Shown: positions 26,406-34,183 of the stretch, piece after piece | Numbering within the stretch: the first letter of the stretch is position 1 | Layout of the letters: the number at the start of each line of letters is the position of its first letter | DNA from: JAYYPW01 sp036128855 | GTDB lineage: Bacteria; Pseudomonadota; Gammaproteobacteria; Comchoanobacterales; Comchoanobacteraceae | Length of the DNA stretch: 64,000 nucleotides | Direction of reading: 5' to 3' | NCBI GenBank assembly: GCA_036128855.1 | Contig: JAYYPW010000013.1 | Location: 62,001-126,000 of the forward strand | Position numbers and translations under genes: made by a program | The notes under the pieces: model-generated | What the model was told of the DNA's origin: nothing | What the model saw: only the letters and a program-made list of their open reading frames with translations | Databases searched by the model: none

Positions 26406-27248
26406 TTACCGTTGTCTTGGCTGTCTATCTTGACTCTCGTAGCTTTGTAAGCTTAGAGGATCATTAAGCACATACAAAGGTCGTTTATCAACATTGCCAT
26501 ATAGAGCCAATAACATTCTTAGAGCTTTAATTGGATCTGGAGGTGAAGTTTCACCGCAAATGGACATATTTATTCCATACCTGTCAAACGGTGCTTTTGC
26601 CATAAAGTCTAATCTATGCAAATCAAATGGTAAGTTTTTAAAGTTTTTTACTACATCTGAATTATGCAACTGCGTAACCCATGACAACATACAGGACTGG
26701 ACCAAATCACCCTGAACTACTCCCCCTTTTAGACCGCAACCTAAGACTTGAAGAAAGGCATTTAGCCTAAGCTTTACGCGGTATGAGCTCTCATTTTCAT
26801 ATCTATCTGAACATAATGTAAATATTTGACGCATTATTAAATCGTAGATTGATTCATTTTCTATGAAAAAACTATATTTTTGAAAAGCATCTGGACAAAT
26901 GATTTTTTGTAGAGGGTGGATTTTATGCGAATCACCGCATGAAGGCGTTCTTGAATTAAGCAGCACTGTTGAAACAGAGACGCTGCGAAAAGATGAATTT
27001 GAGTAGCGAGATAGTAGAGCCACAGCATATACATAACGAACAACATATGGTGTATCTTTTGTGATACCATATCGTAGAATATCATCATCAACAGAAGTAA
27101 TAGAAACAGGTGAACTCGCCTTTCGACGACATTTAGAATGATCAAGCTCAGACGAAACCAGTGATGAGCTATTTGTATTAGTATAATTCGGTCTATGCAC
27201 AACAGAGTGCTTATTTGTAAGATTAAACCAGTCCCAAGGCCAACTCAT
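26406..27248 (-). CDS. orphan soluble protein
   Basis: The frame is open to 27305, but the first segment FFCTNFCKIDALFLIITA is not needed; the likely start is MSWPWDWFNL at 27248 (281 residues). The N-terminal 70 residues are Ser/Thr/Asn-rich and probably disordered. The rest is mixed helix and strand with a block LNAFLQVLGCGLKGGVVQGD and a Pro-rich ICGETSPPDPIKALRMLL. It is cytosolic in appearance, with no known motif. It could be a secreted effector, but nothing proves it. Divergent from fumC. Confidence 0.5.
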   Translation of the reverse strand: MSWPWDWFNLTNKHSVVHRPNYTNTNSSSLVSSELDHSKCRRKASSPVSITSVDDDILRYGITKDTPYVVRYVYAVALLSRYSNSSFRSVSVSTVLLNSRTPSCGDSHKIHPLQKIICPDAFQKYSFFIENESIYDLIMRQIFTLCSDRYENESSYRVKLRLNAFLQVLGCGLKGGVVQGDLVQSCMLSWVTQLHNSDVVKNFKNLPFDLHRLDFMAKAPFDRYGINMSICGETSPPDPIKALRMLLALYGNVDKRPLYVLNDPLSLQSYESQDRQPRQR

Positions 27249-27403
27249 AGCAGTGATAATTAGAAATAAAGCATCAATCTTACAAAAGTTAGTGCAAAAA
27301 AACAATGGTTATTTCGGCAAAATTTATCCTGAATACAAAGTATACCTACTGGCACAGAATAGAGAAATATGCTAGTTTTGCTAAAGACTAATGGAGATAG
27401 TAC

Positions 27404-28786
27404 ATGACTGGTTACCGCTATGAAACTGACAGCCTAGGTAAAGTGGCAGTGAAAAAAGATGCAATGTGGGGTGCACAAACAGAGAGATCCCGGATGAATT
27501 TTCATATTGGAAATGATTTAATGCCTGAAGGCATAATACAAGCTTATGCTTTCATAAAAGAAGCATGCGCTATCATAAATCACAAAGAAGGTAAAATATC
27601 TCAGATACAACTTGATGGAATACGTGACGCATGCGTTGCTATAAGAGATGGTAAACTAGACCAAGCATTTCCACTCCATGTTTGGCAGACAGGTAGTGGT
27701 ACACAAACCAATATGAACCTCAATGAAGTTATAGCAAACTATGCTAATGAAAAACTTGGATATGAAAAAGGTAGCAAGCACCCTATACATCCAAATGATC
27801 ATGTTAATTGCTCACAGTCGTCCAACGACACCTTCCCTACCGCTATGCACATTAGCTTTGTTATTGGCCTTGATAAACATTTATCGCCATCGCTGAATAG
27901 ATTAGAAAAAATACTTGCTCACAAATGTGAAGATTTTAAAGATATTATTAAAATTGGAAGAACACATTTACAAGATGCGGTACCTTTAACTTTAGGCCAA
28001 GAATTTTCCGGTTATTATAGTCAAATAAGTGCACACATTAAAGATATAGATAATGCAAGATCCTCCTTGTTATCACTGGCCTTAGGAGCTACAGCCGTAG
28101 GAACCGGGTTAAATGCGAGCAAGACATTTCCTGAAGCCACCGCAGAAATCATTGCTCAACTGACCGGAAAAGCATTTAAAAGTGCCTCAAATAAATTTCA
28201 AGCTTTAAGCGCTCATACCGAAGCAGTAAAGCTTAGCAGTGCTTTGAAAAACCTCGCAGCCAGTATTTATAAAATATCCAATGATATCCGCATGTTAAGT
28301 TCAGGGCCTCGATCTGGTTTCGGTGAGCTAATATTACCTAAAAACGAACCTGGTTCATCAATTATGCCAGGAAAAGTCAACCCCACCCAGTGTGAAGCAC
28401 TCTGTATGGTAGCAATACAGATCATGGCATATGACTATGCCGTAAGCCTTGCAGCATCACAAGGTCAATTTGAACTCAATGTAAACAAACCTCTTATCGC
28501 GTATAATATTCTACATGGCTTACACCTACTCGGTGATTGCATACAAAGTTTTTGTGATCATTGTCTTGAAGGATTACGAGCTAACGAGAGAGTTATAGAA
28601 AAACATGTAGAAAATTCCTTAATGCTTATCACAGCACTTACCCCAGAAATTGGTTACGATAAATCTGCAGAAATTGCAAATTACGCATATCAAAACAACA
28701 CCACTTTACGAGAAGCTGCGAAACAACTAGGAAGCATTAGCCTAGAAGTTTTCGATCAACGAATGCATCCAAGTAATATGGTTTAG
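27404..28786 (+). CDS. fumC: fumarate hydratase, class II
   Basis: Iron-independent fumarase interconverting fumarate and malate, 460 residues. The fumarase/aspartase signature GSSIMPGKVNPTQCEA is intact, as are QTGSGTQTNMNLNEVI and the catalytic His region KIGRTHLQDAVPLTLGQE. The ATG follows GGAG at good spacing. It ends with a four-base convergent overlap with the DUF2797 gene. The class II form suits low-iron or oxidative intracellular conditions. Confidence 0.97.
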   Translation: MTGYRYETDSLGKVAVKKDAMWGAQTERSRMNFHIGNDLMPEGIIQAYAFIKEACAIINHKEGKISQIQLDGIRDACVAIRDGKLDQAFPLHVWQTGSGTQTNMNLNEVIANYANEKLGYEKGSKHPIHPNDHVNCSQSSNDTFPTAMHISFVIGLDKHLSPSLNRLEKILAHKCEDFKDIIKIGRTHLQDAVPLTLGQEFSGYYSQISAHIKDIDNARSSLLSLALGATAVGTGLNASKTFPEATAEIIAQLTGKAFKSASNKFQALSAHTEAVKLSSALKNLAASIYKISNDIRMLSSGPRSGFGELILPKNEPGSSIMPGKVNPTQCEALCMVAIQIMAYDYAVSLAASQGQFELNVNKPLIAYNILHGLHLLGDCIQSFCDHCLEGLRANERVIEKHVENSLMLITALTPEIGYDKSAEIANYAYQNNTTLREAAKQLGSISLEVFDQRMHPSNMV

Positions 28787-29607
28787 TCGAGAGGTCTTAT
28801 CTCACAGTGATAACCTGTATATTTTCTTATATTGATAACACCTATATCAAACATCAAATACTGCCCTTTAATACCCTGTAATACACCTTGAAACGTTGGC
28901 GTTTTTGCAATACTTATAGTGCGGACTTTATCTGGGTATTCAGAGACTGGATAGTTAAACGTGTAAATTTTATGATCATGATAAAGAGGTGTTACTTGGT
29001 CACGTAGTACTGGATGTGACTGAATTTTATCGCCAATGTCCACTTGTGATGAAATCTCTCGCCAATAACTTAAAAGATCAACTCCTTGAGGATCAGAACT
29101 TAACATCTCCCGCCAGTTTGTTTTATCAGCAAAATATTCTTTGAGTAAGCACTCAACTAAACCAGAATGAAATCGTGAGTTCACCTGGTATAAAGGTAGC
29201 GCTTGTTTAGCGCCTTGGTCTATCCATCGAGTTGGAATTTGTGTACAGCGGGTAATACCTACTTTAACATCAGAAGAAAAAGCAAGATAGACAATATGTG
29301 GCTGCATACAATAAGACAAACCCCACTCCGGCTCTCTGCATGTCCCCTCTGCAAAATGACATAATTCTGGTTTAACAATACAAGTATCACAAGCAGCAAG
29401 TTTGATAAAACATGGATAACAGTAACCTTGATTATATGATTTTTGAATAGCACGGTTACAGGAAACACACTGTATATCTCCATTAAAAGTCAGTGCCATT
29501 TCTCTTCCAATATTACTATTTAAAAGATATTGCTCACCACTACCAAAAGTAAGTGCATACTCAACCGGAGAGGTATGACGCACAAGCATTTTTCTCAAAT
29601 ATCCATC
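28783..29607 (-). CDS. DUF2797 family protein
   Basis: About 274 residues. The frame is open to 29667, but the GTG at 29607 (V-D-G-Y-L-R-K-M-L) matches where the family starts (usually G-x-L-R-K-M) and is preceded by GGGAGA, so I chose it. A cysteine-rich zinc-like region (VSCNRAIQKSYNQGYCYPCF, then more Cys) is followed by HIVYLAFSSDVKVGITR, a segment with the flavour of GIY-YIG nucleases. Function of the family is unknown to me. Convergent with fumC, overlapping by four bases. Confidence 0.75.
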   Translation of the reverse strand, partial: DGYLRKMLVRHTSPVEYALTFGSGEQYLLNSNIGREMALTFNGDIQCVSCNRAIQKSYNQGYCYPCFIKLAACDTCIVKPELCHFAEGTCREPEWGLSYCMQPHIVYLAFSSDVKVGITRCTQIPTRWIDQGAKQALPLYQVNSRFHSGLVECLLKEYFADKTNWREMLSSDPQGVDLLSYWREISSQVDIGDKIQSHPVLRDQVTPLYHDHKIYTFNYPVSEYPDKVRTISIAKTPTFQGVLQGIKGQYLMFDIGVINIRKYTGYHCEIRPLD

Positions 29608-29717
29608 CACAAATAGGTATCTCCCACATAGAAAAATGATACTGACACAAGTTAAAAGATATTGCAAAGATAATGAGAATTGTTACAATATAACAATAAC
29701 AACCAAGGGGATAGATC

Positions 29718-30380
29718 ATGATTTACATCACATGTATAATAGTTACATCACTATTTTGTCATCTTACCAGCATTGCAGAACCAAATAGTACAACCAGTGG
29801 TAGTTGGTCGCAAAAAAGTTACTACAAAACCAATAGTAATGATAAAACAAAGGAAATTGTAACTGCAAAACCACTAAAAATTTACAAAGAACCAAATCAA
29901 AACGCGACTGTAGTACATAATTTAAGTCCTGAAAAAGGCTTTGAAGTACAACAAGGTAATTGGGTAAAAGTTACCACTGAGGATGGTAAAATCAGCGGAT
30001 GGGCTTTATCTAGCGACGTACAAGACAATATAAATACAAGCTATGAGCAAGAATACAAGATTATAATTAACGGCCCCTCTGAACATTACAAAGTATCAAA
30101 AATCAGCCCTAAAATACTACATGCAGAGCAAGAAGAACTCAAAAAGCAATACGCAGAAGCAAGAAAGGTAAGAAGGAAAAACTGGGAAAAACTCCACCAG
30201 AATCTACATATAGGTGATCTCTGGCTACAACATTTCTTTGCAGAAGATAATATAGGCCTATCAGAAGAGGAAGTATATAACCTACAAACCCAAGTGAATC
30301 AATTACAAAAAGAGGTACAACAGCTTAAAAGCATAAAATCAGAAAACTTAACTAACAAGAATCCCGACCCAAGCAAGTAA
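29718..30380 (+). CDS. exported bacterial SH3-domain protein
   Basis: 220 residues with an N-terminal signal segment (IYITCIIVTSLFCHLTSI). An SH3b domain (about residues 50-102) shows LKIYKEPNQNATVVHNLSPE and GNWVKVTTEDGKISGWALSS, typical of cell-wall or envelope SH3 modules. A helical, charged part with a predicted coiled coil follows (VYNLQTQVNQLQKEVQQL). This resembles YgiM/TIGR04211-type SH3 proteins. Its stop codon overlaps the next ATG by one base (TAATG), so the glycosylase is coupled to it. Role unknown; periplasm inferred. Confidence 0.7.
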   Translation: MIYITCIIVTSLFCHLTSIAEPNSTTSGSWSQKSYYKTNSNDKTKEIVTAKPLKIYKEPNQNATVVHNLSPEKGFEVQQGNWVKVTTEDGKISGWALSSDVQDNINTSYEQEYKIIINGPSEHYKVSKISPKILHAEQEELKKQYAEARKVRRKNWEKLHQNLHIGDLWLQHFFAEDNIGLSEEEVYNLQTQVNQLQKEVQQLKSIKSENLTNKNPDPSK

Positions 30381-30925
30381 TGCGTTTATGTCAAGATTTT
30401 TTTAGTCAAAAAACAACAACCGTCGCCCGTTCTTTATTAGGTTGTACACTTGTATGGAAGAACCAGGAAGCAGTTATTACAGAAACGGAAGCATATGCGG
30501 GAGAAGATGACCCTGCTTGTCACGCTGCTTGTGGATTAACGCCAAGAAACCAAATAATGTATGGGCCATGTGGCTTTACCTATGTCTACTTAATTTATGG
30601 TATGTATCACTGTCTTAATATTGTCACTGAATCTAAAGGCTACCCTGCCGCAGTTTTGATACGTGGTCTAGACGTAAATAATGTGATAGAAAACGGACCA
30701 GGCAAACTCTGTCGTAGGCTTAGTATTTCCAAAAATCATAACGGTATTAATTTATGTCGAGATAAAAGTCATGGCATTTATGATAATAGTCTTAAAGACT
30801 TAAAAATAATAACTACTCCTCGAATAGGAATTAAAAAAGGCTTAGAAAAACCCTGGAGATATGTGTTAAAAAAATATGCCAAAAAATCAGATCTAGAGTT
30901 CATAAATAAGCAACTCTCAGAATAA
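30380..30925 (+). CDS. 3-methyladenine DNA glycosylase, AAG/MPG family
   Basis: Removes alkylated and deaminated purines from DNA; 181 residues, slightly short for the family (about 195-200). The catalytic Glu is in ITETEAYAGEDDPACHA, and other signature parts are TPRNQIMYGPCGFTYVYLIY, GMYHCLNIVT and a C-terminal GPGKLCRRLSI. The family is more typical of eukaryotes, Gram-positives, chlamydiae and some intracellular bacteria than of enteric bacteria. Translation begins where the SH3 gene ends (TAATG). Confidence 0.9.
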   Translation: MRLCQDFFSQKTTTVARSLLGCTLVWKNQEAVITETEAYAGEDDPACHAACGLTPRNQIMYGPCGFTYVYLIYGMYHCLNIVTESKGYPAAVLIRGLDVNNVIENGPGKLCRRLSISKNHNGINLCRDKSHGIYDNSLKDLKIITTPRIGIKKGLEKPWRYVLKKYAKKSDLEFINKQLSE

Positions 30926-31004
30926 AGTTATTCCAATAGAGTGCAGAGACTAGATAATTTTAATAATTTATAGGATGATAGTTTTTTGAGCAGATTAGCA
31001 TAGT

Positions 31005-31988
31005 ATGCATCCCCTATTTATGAACCCACTTTTGCAGAACTCTGCTATTTTGATTTCAAGCATATTTCTTTTGCTATATAGCGGTGACAGGTTTGTGTCT
31101 GCATCATCATCTTTGGCAACGGCCTTCTCTATTCCTAAAATATTTATAGGTACATTAATAGTAAGCTTTGCCACGTCAGTACCCGAAATAATGGTAACAA
31201 TAATCGCTACACGTAGTGGAAGCCCAGACATCGCCATTGGTAATGCAATAGGTTCATATATAAGCAACATAGGATTAGTAGTTGGATTAACTGCACTAAT
31301 TAAACCACTGCGGATATCAATGGATATATTACGCAAAGAACTACCAGTCCTTGCAATAGCTTTAGCATGTACAATATTTCTTGTTACTGATGGACATCTA
31401 TCCCCACAAGACGGTCTTGTTTTAATCGTACTTTTTTTTGTATTCGTTTTGTATACATTACGATATTTGCGAATTCACCAAGAAACTTTAGAACCTCTAT
31501 TAGTAAAAAAAGAATTAAAAGTCATGAGTACGTATACGGTATGCTGGAAATTCGCCTTGCACGCATTATTACTATTAGTAAGTTCAAACTTCATAGTATA
31601 TTCAGCAACAAATATAGCTGAATTACTCAATATCAGCGAGATGATAGTCGGACTTACGATCGTAGCAATCGGTACTAGCCTTCCTGAGTTATGTACAACA
31701 ATTATAAGCGTTTTAAAAGGTGAAGATGATATCGCAATTGGAAACATCATAGGATCGAATGTTTACTGTATTTCACTCATTCTTGGAATTGCGATTCTTA
31801 CCACCGCTGAAGGTATCAACACAGAAAGGTTATGGCCTGAATTCTTAGTAATGATCATATCAACTACATGTTTATGGCTCTTCAGTGCAAAATTTGACCG
31901 TACTTGCCAAATTAATCGAGCAGAAGGTTGTATATTATTTGTAATTTTCATAACTTATCTATACACGATTACCGCACACATGAATTAA
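31005..31988 (+). CDS. calcium/sodium antiporter, YrbG-like CaCA family
   Basis: Cation/proton or calcium antiporter, 327 residues, about ten membrane spans. The two inverted alpha-repeats are clear: FATSVPEIMVTIIATRSGSP with DIAIGNAIGSYISNI, and AIGTSLPELCTTIISVLKGE with DIAIGNIIGSNVYCIS. The acidic Glu in each repeat is kept, so transport should work. It is convergent with a CDP-alcohol phosphatidyltransferase, overlapping by four bases. Confidence 0.9.
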   Translation: MHPLFMNPLLQNSAILISSIFLLLYSGDRFVSASSSLATAFSIPKIFIGTLIVSFATSVPEIMVTIIATRSGSPDIAIGNAIGSYISNIGLVVGLTALIKPLRISMDILRKELPVLAIALACTIFLVTDGHLSPQDGLVLIVLFFVFVLYTLRYLRIHQETLEPLLVKKELKVMSTYTVCWKFALHALLLLVSSNFIVYSATNIAELLNISEMIVGLTIVAIGTSLPELCTTIISVLKGEDDIAIGNIIGSNVYCISLILGIAILTTAEGINTERLWPEFLVMIISTTCLWLFSAKFDRTCQINRAEGCILFVIFITYLYTITAHMN

Positions 31989-32563
31989 CTTCTTAAAACT
32001 AATATATATCGGTTAATGTAGTCAGAAAAACTCAAAAACAAAAGCGCCCAAACTAACATCTCTATGTAGTACAAGAAATTTGCAGAAACAACAGCTGGCC
32101 ACTGCAATGAAGCAAAAGTCATTGCCAAAAATAAAAAACAAGAAAATGCGCAACACTTCCCTAACCATAAAGATCCTATATTCCTATATCCGCTCATATA
32201 TAAATGTCCATGTAGTACCATAAGAATAACGTAACGAAGTACAATAGCAGTAAATAACGGTAGCGATACAAGATTAGCGTAGGCCATTGAAGACAAGAGA
32301 CAAACTAAGAAGAACGCATCACATGTCGGATCAAACATCCGGCCAAAGTCTGACTCGACACGCAGAAAGCGTGCTAGCGCGCCATCTCCAATATCAGATA
32401 TCGCTGCACAAAACATAAGGTACAGACACAGTAAAGCAGTATCTGGATACTGTGCATATATAGAGATGATAACTGCTAAGATAACTCTTAAAAAAGAGAG
32501 TAAATTTGGCAACAAGAAAAGCATTAACAGGAAATAACAATGTATGAGAAAATTATAGGACAT
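31985..32563 (-). CDS. CDP-alcohol phosphatidyltransferase
   Basis: Phospholipid head-group transferase, 192 residues, about six membrane spans. The family motif D-x2-D-G-x2-A-R-x8-G-x3-D-x3-D is intact: DIGDGALARFLRVESDFGRM followed by FDPTCDAF. It is closest in flavour to PgsA-type phosphatidylglycerophosphate synthases, since LPNLLSFLRVILA matches the PgsA start LPNxLTxLR. The first 13 residues may not be translated (alternative ATG at 32524). Exact head group cannot be deduced. Confidence 0.87.
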   Translation of the reverse strand: MSYNFLIHCYFLLMLFLLPNLLSFLRVILAVIISIYAQYPDTALLCLYLMFCAAISDIGDGALARFLRVESDFGRMFDPTCDAFFLVCLLSSMAYANLVSLPLFTAIVLRYVILMVLHGHLYMSGYRNIGSLWLGKCCAFSCFLFLAMTFASLQWPAVVSANFLYYIEMLVWALLFLSFSDYINRYILVLRS

Positions 32564-32673
32564 CTATCAATAAGATGGAATAAAAATCAGTAAAACTATA
32601 CATACTATATATATTATTCGTAGAATTTTTGCGCTAAATTACATATGATGTTCCGGCTAAGGAATATTTTAAC

Positions 32674-34137
32674 ATGCAATTTAAAACTTATATTTACGTA
32701 TTTTTATTACTTTGGGTGCAAACAACAGCAACCAGTTACTTCGAGACCGGATTTTACTCTGTAGTAAGTGAAAAAAAATCGTATTATCCCAATCAGAGTT
32801 TCACATTAACAACGAGACATGATTTTAAGAATTCTCTCGGATTGTATACTTTTTCAGATCTTAGAGGAAAAATAGACTTAAGTGAGAACAGTACACTACA
32901 TGAAGTAAATTTTGGACTAGCATGGCGTACAAATATAGGGAAAAATAATAGGCCAATAGTCATTGGCAACTATAGTTTTATAGATATAACACATATCGAA
33001 AACAACATTTATCTAAAACAACACACTTATGGTTTGGAGTATATTGACCCATACCAAAGTTTTAGGATGAATATTTACCAACCTGACAAAACCTACATCA
33101 CACATTATAAGAGTAGCACTCTACCCTTCCACATCAATCAGGGAAATAAGATTATTACAAACACAAAAAAGGACGGTATTGTTTCTATTCAAGCACCAAA
33201 AGGGATAGATAGCTCTCTTCACGTAAACCTTGACCAATGGATACCTTGTACAAATCTACAATTTGGCTATCAGTACTTTTATGCAAAGGACTATGAAACA
33301 CTTAAAGGCCCTGAAATAGCTATAGAATTCAACATAAACCAACAAAACAAAATAAACGTATTCAGAATATTTGGAAAATATGACCATATATATGGTAAGA
33401 CTTTAGGAATGCGTTTTCAGATTAGAAATCTTGCAAAACGATCCCATAAACTTCACACACTTGAGAAGCTATATATACAACCTATAATAAGAGACATTGA
33501 TATTAAATTAAACTTCTTACCTGGACCAAGACAAGACACTTCTTTTGAAGAGATGAAAAAGCACGAAATAGATATGATAAATGCACTTTTGAATATACAA
33601 CTGCTAAAAACTGAAACAGACGTCAATAACAAACACGAAAATAACGCATACATAATGCTACAAGACGGGATTGAATTTACGAGTCAAGATAGCGTTGAAA
33701 ACTTCAGGTCACAGTTGAATAAAATGAAGATGAAAAATTTAATAGATCCGATCTATTATAAAAAAGCATCAGAAAAAGAACTAAGAAGGCATATACAACA
33801 TAGACATGCCTGGAGTCTCGCACAAAAAAGTGAAAAGCCTATTACAATAATTATTGAAGATGAAATAGAAATTAAAAAAGATTTTTATGAATACGCTACA
33901 AGATTAATTTATGAGATAAATAATATAAAATCCGATATTATCTTCACCTCCTTAAATACTATGGAGAAAAATCAGAATACAAACATAGTAGAAATAATTG
34001 AAAATCCAATAAATGCTTATGTGACTTATACAAACAAACTAGCCCGTGTCAAGGGTAATCTAGTATTTATCAACAAAGACTTATATGAGCAAATACTTTA
34101 CAGCAATGATATAAGTTCAGAGGTAAAGAGATTTTGA
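32674..34137 (+). CDS. outer-membrane barrel (inverse-autotransporter-like) + GT25-like domain
   Basis: 487 residues with an unusual architecture. Residues 1-20 form a signal peptide (YVFLLLWVQTTATS). Residues about 21-265 look like the inverse-autotransporter/intimin barrel: alternating hydrophobic strands, LGLYTFSDLRGKIDL, FGLAWRTNIGKNNRPIVIGN, the HTYGLEYIDPYQSFRMNIYQ strand ending in Pro, and later LQFGYQYF. Residues about 325-480 resemble glycosyltransferase family 25: an N-terminal strand NAYIMLQDGIEF, then RRHIQHRHAWSLAQKSEKPI and IIIEDEIEI (family G-C-x-x-S-H and E-D-D), and a final VKGNLVFINKDLYEQIL (family Y-x-I). The E-D-D reads E-D-E. A barrel with a sugar-transferase-like passenger is new to me. 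Both assignments are by eye. Confidence 0.55.
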   Translation: MQFKTYIYVFLLLWVQTTATSYFETGFYSVVSEKKSYYPNQSFTLTTRHDFKNSLGLYTFSDLRGKIDLSENSTLHEVNFGLAWRTNIGKNNRPIVIGNYSFIDITHIENNIYLKQHTYGLEYIDPYQSFRMNIYQPDKTYITHYKSSTLPFHINQGNKIITNTKKDGIVSIQAPKGIDSSLHVNLDQWIPCTNLQFGYQYFYAKDYETLKGPEIAIEFNINQQNKINVFRIFGKYDHIYGKTLGMRFQIRNLAKRSHKLHTLEKLYIQPIIRDIDIKLNFLPGPRQDTSFEEMKKHEIDMINALLNIQLLKTETDVNNKHENNAYIMLQDGIEFTSQDSVENFRSQLNKMKMKNLIDPIYYKKASEKELRRHIQHRHAWSLAQKSEKPITIIIEDEIEIKKDFYEYATRLIYEINNIKSDIIFTSLNTMEKNQNTNIVEIIENPINAYVTYTNKLARVKGNLVFINKDLYEQILYSNDISSEVKRF

Positions 34138-34183
34138 AAATATAATGAGGAAATGAAGAAATGAAAGACTCATCACTCTCTAT

